Position numbers and translations under genes: made by a program
Notes under the pieces: generated by a model
Seen by the model: the letters and a program-made list of their open reading frames with translations, nothing else
Database searches by the model: none
Told to the model about the DNA's origin: nothing
Shown here: piece after piece, positions 25,704-34,320 of the stretch
Numbering within the stretch: the first letter of the stretch is position 1
Layout: each line of letters starts with the position of its first letter
Assembly (NCBI GenBank): GCA_934255435.1
Contig: CAKQNZ010000002.1
Span: 1-56,212, forward strand
Length of the DNA: 56,212 nucleotides
From: an uncultured Clostridia bacterium
GTDB lineage: Bacteria; Bacillota; Clostridia; Peptostreptococcales; Anaerovoracaceae
Reading direction: 5' to 3'

Positions 25704-27556
25704 TGTTCTCTGCGTCCTCCTTTCAGTGAGCTTATACCGAACCTGTCGCACCGCAGGCATCTGCTGGCTTCCTGCAGGGCTTCTTCCAGACTCATGCCGT
25801 TTTCGATCTCAAGAAAGTCATTGCCACGGTCCTTGGCATATCTGAGTTTCAGTTCAGCACGTCCGCAAGGCTTGCTGTCCATGACTCTTGGTTCAGGTAT
25901 GTCGATATCTTCCTCGGCACTGATCCTGTGATCGTATCCCAGATATGTATCGATGTTGGCTGCAGCGACTTTTCCGGCTGCGATGGCGTTTATGACGGTA
26001 GAAGGCCCGGTCACGCAGTCTCCTCCGGCAAAGAACCCGTCTACCTCGTTTATGGCGCTGGAAGTTTCAGTTGCAAATGTATTTTTTATGACAGGTATAC
26101 CGTATTTTTCGAATCCTGCTGCTTCCAGCCCCTGACCTATAGCTGATATTATGATATGACACGGTATACGTTCCTCCGGGGACTGGGCAGCCACAGGTCT
26201 CGGACGTCCGGAACTGTCAGCTCTGCCTGCGATCTGCGGCTGCACCCAGAGCGCTTTGACGTTGCCGGCGCTGCTGCTTTCTATCCTTGAAGGTGCTTTG
26301 AGCTCCAGCAGCGTGCATCCTTCAGCGACTGCGCCATCGATCTCATCGGGGAGTGCGGTCATATCCTGCCTTCTTCGTCTGTAAACGATGCTGACTTCAG
26401 AAGCGCCAAGACGCTTTGCTGTTCTTGCCACGTCCATGGCGACATTGCCGCCGCCTATGACTACGACTGCTTTGTTTCTGAAATCCGGAATGGCATCATC
26501 GCCTATACCTCTGAGCATTTCCACAGCAGGGACTACACCCTTGCTGTATTCGCCGTCTATACCGATAGACTTGTGGGTGTGGGCACCGATGGATATGTAG
26601 ACCGCATCATAGTTGTCGTTGATGTCACGTATGACTTCGCTGTCGTTGATATCGGTGTCCGTCTCGATCTCGACACCCATAGACACGATGGCGTCTATAT
26701 CCCACTGCAGTCTTTCTCTTGGCAGACGGTACTGGGGTATGCCGTATCTCAGCATGCCTCCGGGCTGGTTTCTCTTTTCGAAGATATGGACTTTGTGACC
26801 CATCAGTGCCAGGAAGTATGCTGCCGACAGTCCGCTGGGACCGCCTCCGATGACAGCGACTTTTTTACCGGTGTCATCCATAGGTGCAGGCACAGGGACC
26901 GTCTTGCTGCAGTTGTCGATAGCGAAGCGCTTGAGTCCTCTGATATTGACCGGCGTATCGATGAGTTTCCTGCGGCATCTTTCTTCGCAGGGGTGCTCGC
27001 ATATCAGCGCACACACGGCAGGCAGGGGATTGTCCTTCCTGATGAGCCGTACTGCATCGTCGTATTTTCCTGCCAGCACCAGCGCCATGTATCCCGGTAC
27101 GTCCACGCCTGCAGGACATCCGGCTATGCAAGGCACAGGCTGTTTGGAATCCTGTATATTCTGTGTGCATCTGTTTCTGAGTACATGTTCTTCGTAATCC
27201 TCTCTGAATCCTTCCATACTGCGCAGGATCATGTCAGCCGCTTCCGAACCTATGGCACAGTCTGCGGAATCCCTTATGGCAGCTGCCGTGTTCTGTATGA
27301 GCGTCAGATCGTCCATAGAGTTCTCTGAGTCAAGCTCCAGCAGTTTGTCCATCAGTTCCAGCAGCTGTCCGATACCGACCCTGCAGGGAACGCATTTGCC
27401 ACATGACTGTGCATGACAGAGTTTCAGGAAAGATTCTGCCATGTCCACAGGACATTGTCCCGGCGGGCTTGCAGTGATACGACGCTGAAGATCGTCATAG
27501 AGACTTTCCACAACTTTCTGCGAAGCATCTTTCTGTTTAAAGTCAAGTCTGTTCAT
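25697..27556 (-). CDS. Hydrogenase partner: NuoF-type Fe-S domain fused to GltD/NfnB-like flavoprotein
   Basis: A 619-residue electron-transfer subunit. Residues 1-130 match the C-terminal 4Fe-4S part of NuoF (SCGKCVPCRVG plus a later Cys), without the FMN/NADH-binding and SLBB parts. The rest resembles the small subunit of glutamate synthase and NfnB: N-terminal Fe-S cysteines (CIAGCPAG, CEHPCEERCRR), FAD fold (VIGGGPSGLSAAYFLA), NAD(P) fold (VVIGGGNVAMDVARTAKR) and the closing ATG-type FAD motif (GGDCVTGPSTV). It would pass electrons between NAD(P)H and HydA. The ATG at 27556 has AAAGGGAGG upstream. It forms a two-gene operon with hydA; no NuoE-like gene is present. Bifurcation with ferredoxin is possible but not shown. 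Confidence 0.9.
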   Translation of the reverse strand: MNRLDFKQKDASQKVVESLYDDLQRRITASPPGQCPVDMAESFLKLCHAQSCGKCVPCRVGIGQLLELMDKLLELDSENSMDDLTLIQNTAAAIRDSADCAIGSEAADMILRSMEGFREDYEEHVLRNRCTQNIQDSKQPVPCIAGCPAGVDVPGYMALVLAGKYDDAVRLIRKDNPLPAVCALICEHPCEERCRRKLIDTPVNIRGLKRFAIDNCSKTVPVPAPMDDTGKKVAVIGGGPSGLSAAYFLALMGHKVHIFEKRNQPGGMLRYGIPQYRLPRERLQWDIDAIVSMGVEIETDTDINDSEVIRDINDNYDAVYISIGAHTHKSIGIDGEYSKGVVPAVEMLRGIGDDAIPDFRNKAVVVIGGGNVAMDVARTAKRLGASEVSIVYRRRRQDMTALPDEIDGAVAEGCTLLELKAPSRIESSSAGNVKALWVQPQIAGRADSSGRPRPVAAQSPEERIPCHIIISAIGQGLEAAGFEKYGIPVIKNTFATETSSAINEVDGFFAGGDCVTGPSTVINAIAAGKVAAANIDTYLGYDHRISAEEDIDIPEPRVMDSKPCGRAELKLRYAKDRGNDFLEIENGMSLEEALQEASRCLRCDRFGISSLKGGRREQW

Positions 27557-27579
27557 GTATGTGATTCCTCCCTTTATTT

Positions 27580-27594
27580 TGTTGTAGGACAACA
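27580..27594 (-). promoter_or_regulatory. Perfect palindrome in the hydrogenase operon leader
   Basis: TGTTGT-AGG-ACAACA lies between the presumed transcription start and the ribosome binding site of the operon. Its position suits an operator or a short RNA hairpin. Confidence 0.45.
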
Positions 27595-27604
27595 TTAAGC
27601 ATTA

Positions 27605-27632
27605 ATTATACTACTTGTACGGCAAAAAACAA
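27605..27632 (-). promoter_or_regulatory. Hydrogenase operon promoter overlapping a Rex-like site
   Basis: On the minus strand TTGTTT (27632-27627), 16-bp spacer, TATAAT (27610-27605). The 18-bp stretch 27615-27632 has the TTGT-N10-ACAA ends of the Rex (redox-sensing repressor) operator and covers the -35 box. The inner bases deviate from consensus. Confidence 0.5.
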
Positions 27633-27853
27633 TGATTTGGACATAAAAAGACGTTTATGTGTCATAATTGGCAGATGTACAGAAGATATTGCTGTGTCCG
27701 GAGGTTTTTCATGCCGACAGGTATCGAAAAGTGAGCGGTTTTGTTGTTAAAGCAACGGCAGTATGGAAAAATTGTTATTTGAACAACTAAAAGTTTTCGG
27801 AAAATATGATATATTTGAACATCAGAGTTTTAAGACGAATCAAGAGGAGAAGA

Positions 27854-30800
27854 ATGATCAGAAACAAAATCATAAAAAAGATATCAGGTTTAGCACTGGC
27901 TGCATTCATGCTGGCCTCAGCAGCTGTCCCGACTCAGATATACGGTACAAGGGACGCCGGCGCAGCACAGAATGAAAGCGAGGCGCAGACATACAGCAGT
28001 GCAGAAAGGGCGGCAGGTAAAGCAGAAGCCGGAGCTGACTATGAGGGATTTATTTTCAGCATAAAGGACAGTACAGGCAGCAGAGTCATGAAGCAGATCG
28101 ACAGCAGACTGGAAAAGCAGGACGGCATCGAAAAGCTTGACAATGCAGAAAACTGCTATACAGCCGAGTCTCTGGAAGACGTCAAAGCATGCGTGCCGGA
28201 GGAGAGGATCGGATATATCGAGCCGAACTACACAAGATCGCTTTACGGCAGGGTGCCTCAGTCATACACGGAACCTGACGACAAATACTACAGCACATAT
28301 CAGTGGAACCTGGATATGATGAATGTACAGGATGTCTGGGGATACGGACTTGAGGGACAGGATATCGATGAAAAGACCGATATGGACAAGAACGGTGTGG
28401 CAGACGACGACAGCATCGTCATAGCGGTGATAGACAGCGGTTTGAAACAGGATTATGAAGACATAGACATGAGTAGGATCATAGCAGGAAAGAACATCGT
28501 CGATCCTTCATCTCAAAGCACAGGAGACACGCTGGGCCACGGTACATTCGTTACAGGTATCATAGCTGCATCGAAGGACAACGGCAAAGGCATAGCGGGG
28601 ATCGCCCAGGATGTGTATGTCATGCCGGTGAAAGTCTTCGAGAGCAGGACCGTGGAGGACAGTGTCATAATAGACGGCATCAGCTACGTCATAGACCAGA
28701 AGAAAAAATTCGAAGAGAGCAGCGGACAGGAAGGCACGAATATTTCCGTCATAAACATGAGTCTCGGCAGCCCGTCTCCATCGGCGCTGCTGGAAGAAGC
28801 ATGTCAGGAAGCAATAGATGCAGGCATAATAGTAGTATGTGCAGCGGGCAACGACGGCGACACCACAGCCAGCTATCCGGCGCAGTACACCATAGGCGCA
28901 GGCTCGGTGGACAAGGACGGCAATGTTTCATCCTTTTCACAGCGTCTGTCATCGTCAAACGGCGATGGATACGAAAACAAAGTCTGGGTGTCGACGCCTG
29001 GCGAAGACGTTATCAGTACATACATAGACAGCACCTCCTCATATCTCCAGGAAAGCGGGACCAGCTTCGCATATCCGGAAGTGGCCGCACTGGCGGCAGT
29101 TGCCAAAGGCGTGGATAATTCCATGACACATGAACGATTCAGGAAACTGCTGAAGGACACGGCGGTGAGACATACAGGAAGCGACGGCAGCACAGACGGA
29201 CAGGACAACGGTTACGGCTGGGGCATAGTGGATTTCAAGGCGCTGATAGACTCCATGCTGGGGGATATCAGCGGTGATTCAGCAGTGACGCTGCAGGTAA
29301 GGAGTTCGACCGGAAATAAAGTAAGCGGTGCAAAGACCGCTGTGTACAGGAACATAAGCTCTGACAGCAGAGACGTGAGAGGTGGAAGGCTTCCTTCCGG
29401 AAAAGATGGAAGATACACCTTGAAGAAAGGTGAAAGATACTGGTATACAGCCAGTGCTGCCGGATATGAAGAAGACGAAGGCATGTTCACAGTGCTTTCA
29501 TCTGAACGGACACTTACGATAACTCTGCAGGGAAACAAGTACAGGACATCCTTCGATATAACTGATACATCGGGGAAAGAAATAAAGAACACTGACGTCA
29601 GCCTGAAAAGCAAGTCAGGAGTACCGGTAAGCCAGGAAAAAGACGGTACGTTCCTTACCAGCAACGGGACTTACGAGTACGAGGTCACAGCTCCGGGATA
29701 TTTCAAGGCAGATGGCAGATTTACGATAGACGATGGGAAGCAGGACCTCGCATCAGGATACACTGAAAAAGTCGCTATGAAAAATGACAGCGACGTTTGC
29801 AGCAGCTATATCGCTGTGACCGACAGAAGCGATGTCGACATAACAGACAAACTTAAAGTGACAGTCGAAGGCAGCATAGAGTCCACCGGAAGGACAGGCA
29901 ACAGCAGGATAGGAGGCATAGCAGCTTCATCAGAAGGAAAAGCTGTGACCATCACAGGATGTACTTCAAAGGTGGAGATCTCTGCCTGGGGGTGCAGCGT
30001 TGGAGGCGTCATAGGCCAGACTGACGTGGACACGAAGATAACGAACTGCGTCAATGAAGGCGGCATAACATTGAAACTTCCGTCCAGCAAAGCCTTCTAT
30101 ACTTCAGGCATCGGCGGAATATCAGGCCTTTCAAGCGGAGACGATGTCATTTCCGGATGCATCAATAAAGGCGATATAAAGAACACTACAAAGGGTTCCG
30201 CGAATATCGGCGGTATCCTGGGATTCGAAGCGCTCAGCGCAGATATCAGTCTGACTGACTGCTACAACAGAGGAGATATCAGCGATGCCGGAAACGACGT
30301 GGCAGGGAGCAATACAGGAGCAGCCAGCTGCGGTACAGGCGGTATCGTAGGCAAAAGAACGACATGGTTCGATAAGAAGGGATCAGGCACAGGGAATTCG
30401 GAACCTTACGATTTTGTGATGAAAGGCTGCTACAGCACTGGAAGTATTTCAAACGGAAGCGAAGGCAACATACACTCAGGAGCCATCACAGGTTATGCTC
30501 TGGAGCAGTCGTCATACAAGGAAAACATCCTTACTGACGACAACAGCGACAGGCTATACGCACTGAAAGGCAAGTCGGATTTCATCATATGCGGGGATGA
30601 CAAGTCAGGTAAAGAGCTTTCAAAAGCTCTGACCAATGCGGACTGGTTCACTGATGACGAGGCAGCTGCTCTGGCTGAAAAGCTGGGAGACAGCTACTGT
30701 GCAGACACTAAGAACATAAACGACGGTTTCCCTGTACTGAAATGGCAGGTGGCAGAACCTCCGGTGCAGGAGACGACTGTGGACAGCAGCCTGCTTTCCA

Positions 30801-33271
30801 TAAAGACTGTGCAGCCGGAGACAGGCGTCAGCGCAGCTGATACAGAGGCAGTGGAACTGACAGATGCACAGAAGGAGCAGTTCACAGCGGAGTCTTCATG
30901 GACATGCGATGACGAGCCTTTCAGCGGCAAGTTCCAGGAAGGCAGGGAATATACTGCAAAAGTAGTGCTTACGACTGTATATGACAGGGAGAACACCTGC
31001 TATGTCTTTGCAGCGGATGCAGCGTCAGCACTGAAGACTGACGGAAACGGCGTACAGGGAGATGCAAAAGTTTCGGAAGACGGCAGGAACCTTGAATTCA
31101 CACTGACCTACAGTTTCGGTGAATCTGTTAAAAAACCAGAAACAGACGAAACCGGAGCATATGTGATAAAGACACCAAATGAGCTGGCATGGTACAACAG
31201 GCAGGCCACAGGCGTAAGCAAAGAAAAAGCAGAGACTATGTCATCAGCAGATATAAAGCTGGCTGCTGATATAGATATGACAGGTTTTGAACTGAAGCCG
31301 GTGTCAGGCACTGAAAAAGTATCAGTCATAACTGCCGGAGAGTATTACAGCGGCGGCGCATACACCGGTACTTTCGACGGTCAGGGACATATGATAACGA
31401 ACCTTGTCATGGATCGCACCAACAAGTATGTGGACGGCGGGATGGATGAACGTGCAGACGCAGTTGGAGGTCTTTTCGGATATACGGCAGGCGCTGTGAT
31501 AAAAGACCTGGGTATCGAAGGAGAGATAAAAGTCACTGATGCATGCGGCGGCAGCGGCGGCAACTATCTGCACATAGGCGGTATAGCCGGGTTCGCACAG
31601 CGAGGCACGAAGATATCGGTATGCAGCGCAGATATGGATATCACGATGAAAGTAGCGACATATACTAATTCAAGCGGTAAGACCGTCGTGAAAGGTCATC
31701 CTGAGATCTGCGACACATTCATCGGAGGTATCACCGGATCGATGTCCACGATCTCCACAGTCTCTGAAACAAAAATAGAAAACTGCTGGTCCAGAGGCAG
31801 ATACTACGGCGAAGGCACCAGGACAGTCAGTACAGGCGGTATAACAGGAAGTACCAGAAGCGGTAATAACGTGATAAGCAGATGTTATTCATCTGCCAGT
31901 ATCGAGGTGGATGCGGATATCTATGCTTCCAGCGGACAGGCTTCATATCTCGGCGGTATAGCCGGTAAAGTCAATGCCGTATCTACAGCTGAAAAAGCTC
32001 CGGACATATCATACTGCTTTGCACTGAATGAAGGCATGAACGGCCATGACGGGAAAAACACCGAGGCCGGACGTGTGGTAGGCAGCGGCAGCAGATTCAG
32101 CCTTGAAGGTGAATACAACTTCGGACTGGCTGATATGACGATGGAGAACGTGAAAAAGACGGAATACGATGACGAAGATTCAGGATACAGGAACAGCTGG
32201 GGACGTGATATCACATCTGCAGACGCCTGCAGTCCGGAAAAATACCGGGGCGTGGACTGGTCCGAGGATATCTGGAACCTGATGCAGACAGATGCATACC
32301 CTGTATTTACATGGCAGAAAGCGTCATCTCCGGTACACAGACACGATTTCAAGGAGACAGGCAAGGTAAAAGCTGCAACGTGCACCGAGCCTGAACAGAA
32401 ACAGGAAAAATGCGAGGGATGCGGCAGGATAAAATGGAGCGAAGTTTCTGAAGCACTGGGACATGACCATCAGAAGACGGAGTCGGTGAAGCCGACCTGC
32501 ACAGAAGAAGGCGTATACAAATACATCTGCACAAGATGCAGTGATGAAGACGAGTCGAAGACTGAGACGATACCGGCGCTGGGACATACCGGCGGAAAGG
32601 CAACAGACCGCACGAAAGCTGTATGCACAAGATGTGGGGAAAGCTACGGAGAGCTTGATCCGTCAAATCCTGAGATAAAGGCAAAGCCTGCAGGAACGAA
32701 GATAAAAGTATCATCTGCATACTACAAGGTGACCAGATCAGACGTGGAGAAAGGTACAGTACAGTATCTCAAACCGGCAGGTCCATCAAAGACATTGAAG
32801 TCTGCGAAGATACCAGAGGCAGTGAAATACGACAGAGTCACATACAAGGTGACGTCAGTAGCATCGGAAGCATTCAGAAGCAAAACTAAACTGAAGACAG
32901 TGACCATAGGCAGCAATGTGACGACCATCGGTTCATCTGCATTCAGAGGATGCAAGGCTCTGAAAACAGTGAGCATCGGCAGCGGCGTGACGAGCATAGG
33001 CTCATCATCTTTCCGTGGCTGCACATCGCTGACGAAAATAACGATACCATCGAAAGTAACGAAGATAAACTCGTATGCTTTCTATGGAGACAAGAAACTG
33101 AAGACAGTTGCTGTAAAGACTAAAAACCTGAAAACTGTCGGCAAGTCAGCAGTGAAGGGTATATACAAAAAAGCAGTCGTCAAAGTTCCGAAGAGCAGGT
33201 ACAGCAAGTATAAGAAACTGTTCAGCAAAAAGACAGGCTTCACGAAGAAAATTAAGATAAAGAAATACTGA
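27854..33271 (+). CDS. Large secreted subtilisin-like (S8) surface protein with GLUG-like and LRR repeats
   Basis: An 1805-residue exported protein. After a signal peptide (residues 1-35) and a propeptide-like region comes an S8 protease domain with a complete triad: Asp194 (VIDSG), His229 (GHGTFVTG) and Ser404 (SGTSFAYPE), plus oxyanion Asn333 (AAGND). Next are carboxypeptidase-regulatory/Ig-like beta domains (about 475-650), two Gly-rich GLUG/adhesin-like repeat blocks (about 670-880 and 1095-1490; GGIAG, GGITG and GGVIG motifs), a Cys-containing repeat with GH motifs (about 1508-1596), BspA-type leucine-rich repeats (about 1660-1760; TIGSSAFRGC) and a Lys-rich tail. No sortase or SLH motif is seen, so the basic tail may hold it to the wall. 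The ATG at 27854 follows AGAGGAG. It may bind and cut host or dietary proteins. Confidence 0.9.
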   Translation: MIRNKIIKKISGLALAAFMLASAAVPTQIYGTRDAGAAQNESEAQTYSSAERAAGKAEAGADYEGFIFSIKDSTGSRVMKQIDSRLEKQDGIEKLDNAENCYTAESLEDVKACVPEERIGYIEPNYTRSLYGRVPQSYTEPDDKYYSTYQWNLDMMNVQDVWGYGLEGQDIDEKTDMDKNGVADDDSIVIAVIDSGLKQDYEDIDMSRIIAGKNIVDPSSQSTGDTLGHGTFVTGIIAASKDNGKGIAGIAQDVYVMPVKVFESRTVEDSVIIDGISYVIDQKKKFEESSGQEGTNISVINMSLGSPSPSALLEEACQEAIDAGIIVVCAAGNDGDTTASYPAQYTIGAGSVDKDGNVSSFSQRLSSSNGDGYENKVWVSTPGEDVISTYIDSTSSYLQESGTSFAYPEVAALAAVAKGVDNSMTHERFRKLLKDTAVRHTGSDGSTDGQDNGYGWGIVDFKALIDSMLGDISGDSAVTLQVRSSTGNKVSGAKTAVYRNISSDSRDVRGGRLPSGKDGRYTLKKGERYWYTASAAGYEEDEGMFTVLSSERTLTITLQGNKYRTSFDITDTSGKEIKNTDVSLKSKSGVPVSQEKDGTFLTSNGTYEYEVTAPGYFKADGRFTIDDGKQDLASGYTEKVAMKNDSDVCSSYIAVTDRSDVDITDKLKVTVEGSIESTGRTGNSRIGGIAASSEGKAVTITGCTSKVEISAWGCSVGGVIGQTDVDTKITNCVNEGGITLKLPSSKAFYTSGIGGISGLSSGDDVISGCINKGDIKNTTKGSANIGGILGFEALSADISLTDCYNRGDISDAGNDVAGSNTGAASCGTGGIVGKRTTWFDKKGSGTGNSEPYDFVMKGCYSTGSISNGSEGNIHSGAITGYALEQSSYKENILTDDNSDRLYALKGKSDFIICGDDKSGKELSKALTNADWFTDDEAAALAEKLGDSYCADTKNINDGFPVLKWQVAEPPVQETTVDSSLLSIKTVQPETGVSAADTEAVELTDAQKEQFTAESSWTCDDEPFSGKFQEGREYTAKVVLTTVYDRENTCYVFAADAASALKTDGNGVQGDAKVSEDGRNLEFTLTYSFGESVKKPETDETGAYVIKTPNELAWYNRQATGVSKEKAETMSSADIKLAADIDMTGFELKPVSGTEKVSVITAGEYYSGGAYTGTFDGQGHMITNLVMDRTNKYVDGGMDERADAVGGLFGYTAGAVIKDLGIEGEIKVTDACGGSGGNYLHIGGIAGFAQRGTKISVCSADMDITMKVATYTNSSGKTVVKGHPEICDTFIGGITGSMSTISTVSETKIENCWSRGRYYGEGTRTVSTGGITGSTRSGNNVISRCYSSASIEVDADIYASSGQASYLGGIAGKVNAVSTAEKAPDISYCFALNEGMNGHDGKNTEAGRVVGSGSRFSLEGEYNFGLADMTMENVKKTEYDDEDSGYRNSWGRDITSADACSPEKYRGVDWSEDIWNLMQTDAYPVFTWQKASSPVHRHDFKETGKVKAATCTEPEQKQEKCEGCGRIKWSEVSEALGHDHQKTESVKPTCTEEGVYKYICTRCSDEDESKTETIPALGHTGGKATDRTKAVCTRCGESYGELDPSNPEIKAKPAGTKIKVSSAYYKVTRSDVEKGTVQYLKPAGPSKTLKSAKIPEAVKYDRVTYKVTSVASEAFRSKTKLKTVTIGSNVTTIGSSAFRGCKALKTVSIGSGVTSIGSSSFRGCTSLTKITIPSKVTKINSYAFYGDKKLKTVAVKTKNLKTVGKSAVKGIYKKAVVKVPKSRYSKYKKLFSKKTGFTKKIKIKKY

Positions 33272-33289
33272 TGATATAAGAATAAAGAC

Positions 33290-33322
33290 ACAAAAACAGG
33301 AGATCCGGAAACGGGTCTCCTG
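33290..33322 (-). terminator. Terminator between the surface protease and lexA
   Basis: CAGGAGATCC (33297-33306) pairs with GGGTCTCCTG (33313-33322), one G-U pair, loop GGAAAC. The T run is on the minus strand, so it mainly ends lexA transcription. Confidence 0.75.
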
Positions 33323-33352
33323 CGCTGTTCATAGTGTATATATCGGGCTGCA

Positions 33353-34012
33353 TCAGAAATACCTGAACACACCCTTGACTTTGCCCAGTATCTTGACGTC
33401 TCTGACGATTATAGGGCTCATGGTTGGATTTTCAGGCTGGAGTCTGATGTGGTCCCCTTCTTTGTAGAATGTCTTCACAGTGGCTTCGCTCTCGAATCCG
33501 TCCACCATGGCGACTACGATATCACCGTTGCGGACTGAACGCTGCTGCTCCACCAGGATATAATCACCGTCCATGATACCGGCTTCGATCATGCTTTCAC
33601 CTTTGACTGTGAGCATGAATGTCCTGCCGCTGCCTACGAATCTCGAAGGAACAGGGAAGCTGTCTTCTATATTCTGTTCGGCGAGTATCGGAGTGCCGGC
33701 AGCGATCCTGCCCACCACAGGTACCTCTACGACGGATGTATGGGCAACGCCGTCGTTTGCTGCGGATGATACAGGGGATGATGCGGCCGGTGCGTCATGT
33801 TCTGCGCCCACTACCATCAGTGCTCTTGGTTTTGACGGGTCTTTGCGTATGAATCCCTTCTCCACGAGGCTGGCGATATCCTTGTGCGCCGTGGATGTGG
33901 ATTTGATGCCCAGTGCGGCACATATCTCACGGACAGTGGGCGGATAGCCTTTCTTCCGTATTTCTTCTTTCATATAATCAAGGATCTTCTGTTCACGTTC
34001 TTTGAGTTCCAT
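33353..34012 (-). CDS. lexA: LexA SOS repressor
   Basis: A 219-residue repressor of DNA-damage genes that is inactivated by RecA-stimulated self-cleavage. It has an N-terminal winged HTH (GYPPTVREICAALG, STSTAHKDI), a linker with the Ala-Gly cleavage site (GRIAAGTP), and the S24 peptidase domain with catalytic Ser in GESMIEAG and Lys in ESEATVKTFY. A 30-residue Ala/Ser-rich linker before the cleavage site is somewhat long. Two adjacent ATGs (34015 and 34012) are possible; GGAGG suits 34012. Its promoter overlaps a likely SOS box, fitting self-repression. Confidence 0.96.
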   Translation of the reverse strand: MELKEREQKILDYMKEEIRKKGYPPTVREICAALGIKSTSTAHKDIASLVEKGFIRKDPSKPRALMVVGAEHDAPAASSPVSSAANDGVAHTSVVEVPVVGRIAAGTPILAEQNIEDSFPVPSRFVGSGRTFMLTVKGESMIEAGIMDGDYILVEQQRSVRNGDIVVAMVDGFESEATVKTFYKEGDHIRLQPENPTMSPIIVRDVKILGKVKGVFRYF

Positions 34013-34061
34013 CATGCCCTCCGTGATAGTTCTTATGCTGAATGTTCTCTGTATAAGAATA

Positions 34062-34100
34062 ATTTTAACATAAAAAGAACAGGATGTAAACAAATGTTTG
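34062..34100 (-). promoter_or_regulatory. lexA promoter with SOS box over the -35
   Basis: On the minus strand TTTACA (34090-34085), 17-bp spacer, TAAAAT (34067-34062). The sequence 34087-34100, TAAACAAATGTTTG, resembles the Gram-positive LexA box CGAACATATGTTCG (AAC-N4-GTT core kept) and overlaps the -35 box. Confidence 0.65.
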
Positions 34101-34150
34101 TCCTGCGTTCTCTTTAGCCGGTGGAATGGTACAGAGCGCAGTGCCGGACA

Positions 34151-34179
34151 TATGTTTTTTGCAGGATATATGTTATACT
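34151..34179 (+). promoter_or_regulatory. Putative extended -10 promoter for the TetM-NYN gene
   Basis: TGT-TATACT (34171-34179) is an extended -10; the -35 region (34151-34156, TATGTT) is weak. Confidence 0.5.
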
Positions 34180-34187
34180 TGAGAAAA

Positions 34188-34236
34188 GCCGCCGGGACAG
34201 ACGAGCATCAGGCAGATGACATCTGATGCAGGCGGC
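34188..34236 (+). promoter_or_regulatory. Structured leader of the TetM-NYN mRNA
   Basis: Nested pairing: GCCGCC (34188-34193) with GGCGGC (34231-34236), enclosing GCATCAG (34205-34211) with CTGATGC (34223-34229). There is no T run, so it is not a terminator as it stands. The leader from the promoter to the ATG is about 135 bases, long for this window. Confidence 0.5.
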
Positions 34237-34320
34237 AGGATGATGAGAAAACAGGGGTCTGAAAGCTCCGGCAGAGGCGTTCAGGTCAGATATATGAAAA
34301 CGATAAAGAAGGTGGAATAT

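Noticed and set aside
27763..27975. A 70-codon plus-strand frame overlapping the surface protease start
   Set aside because: It lacks an SD and runs into the signal peptide coding region in another frame. The protease start at 27854 with AGAGGAG is far better supported.
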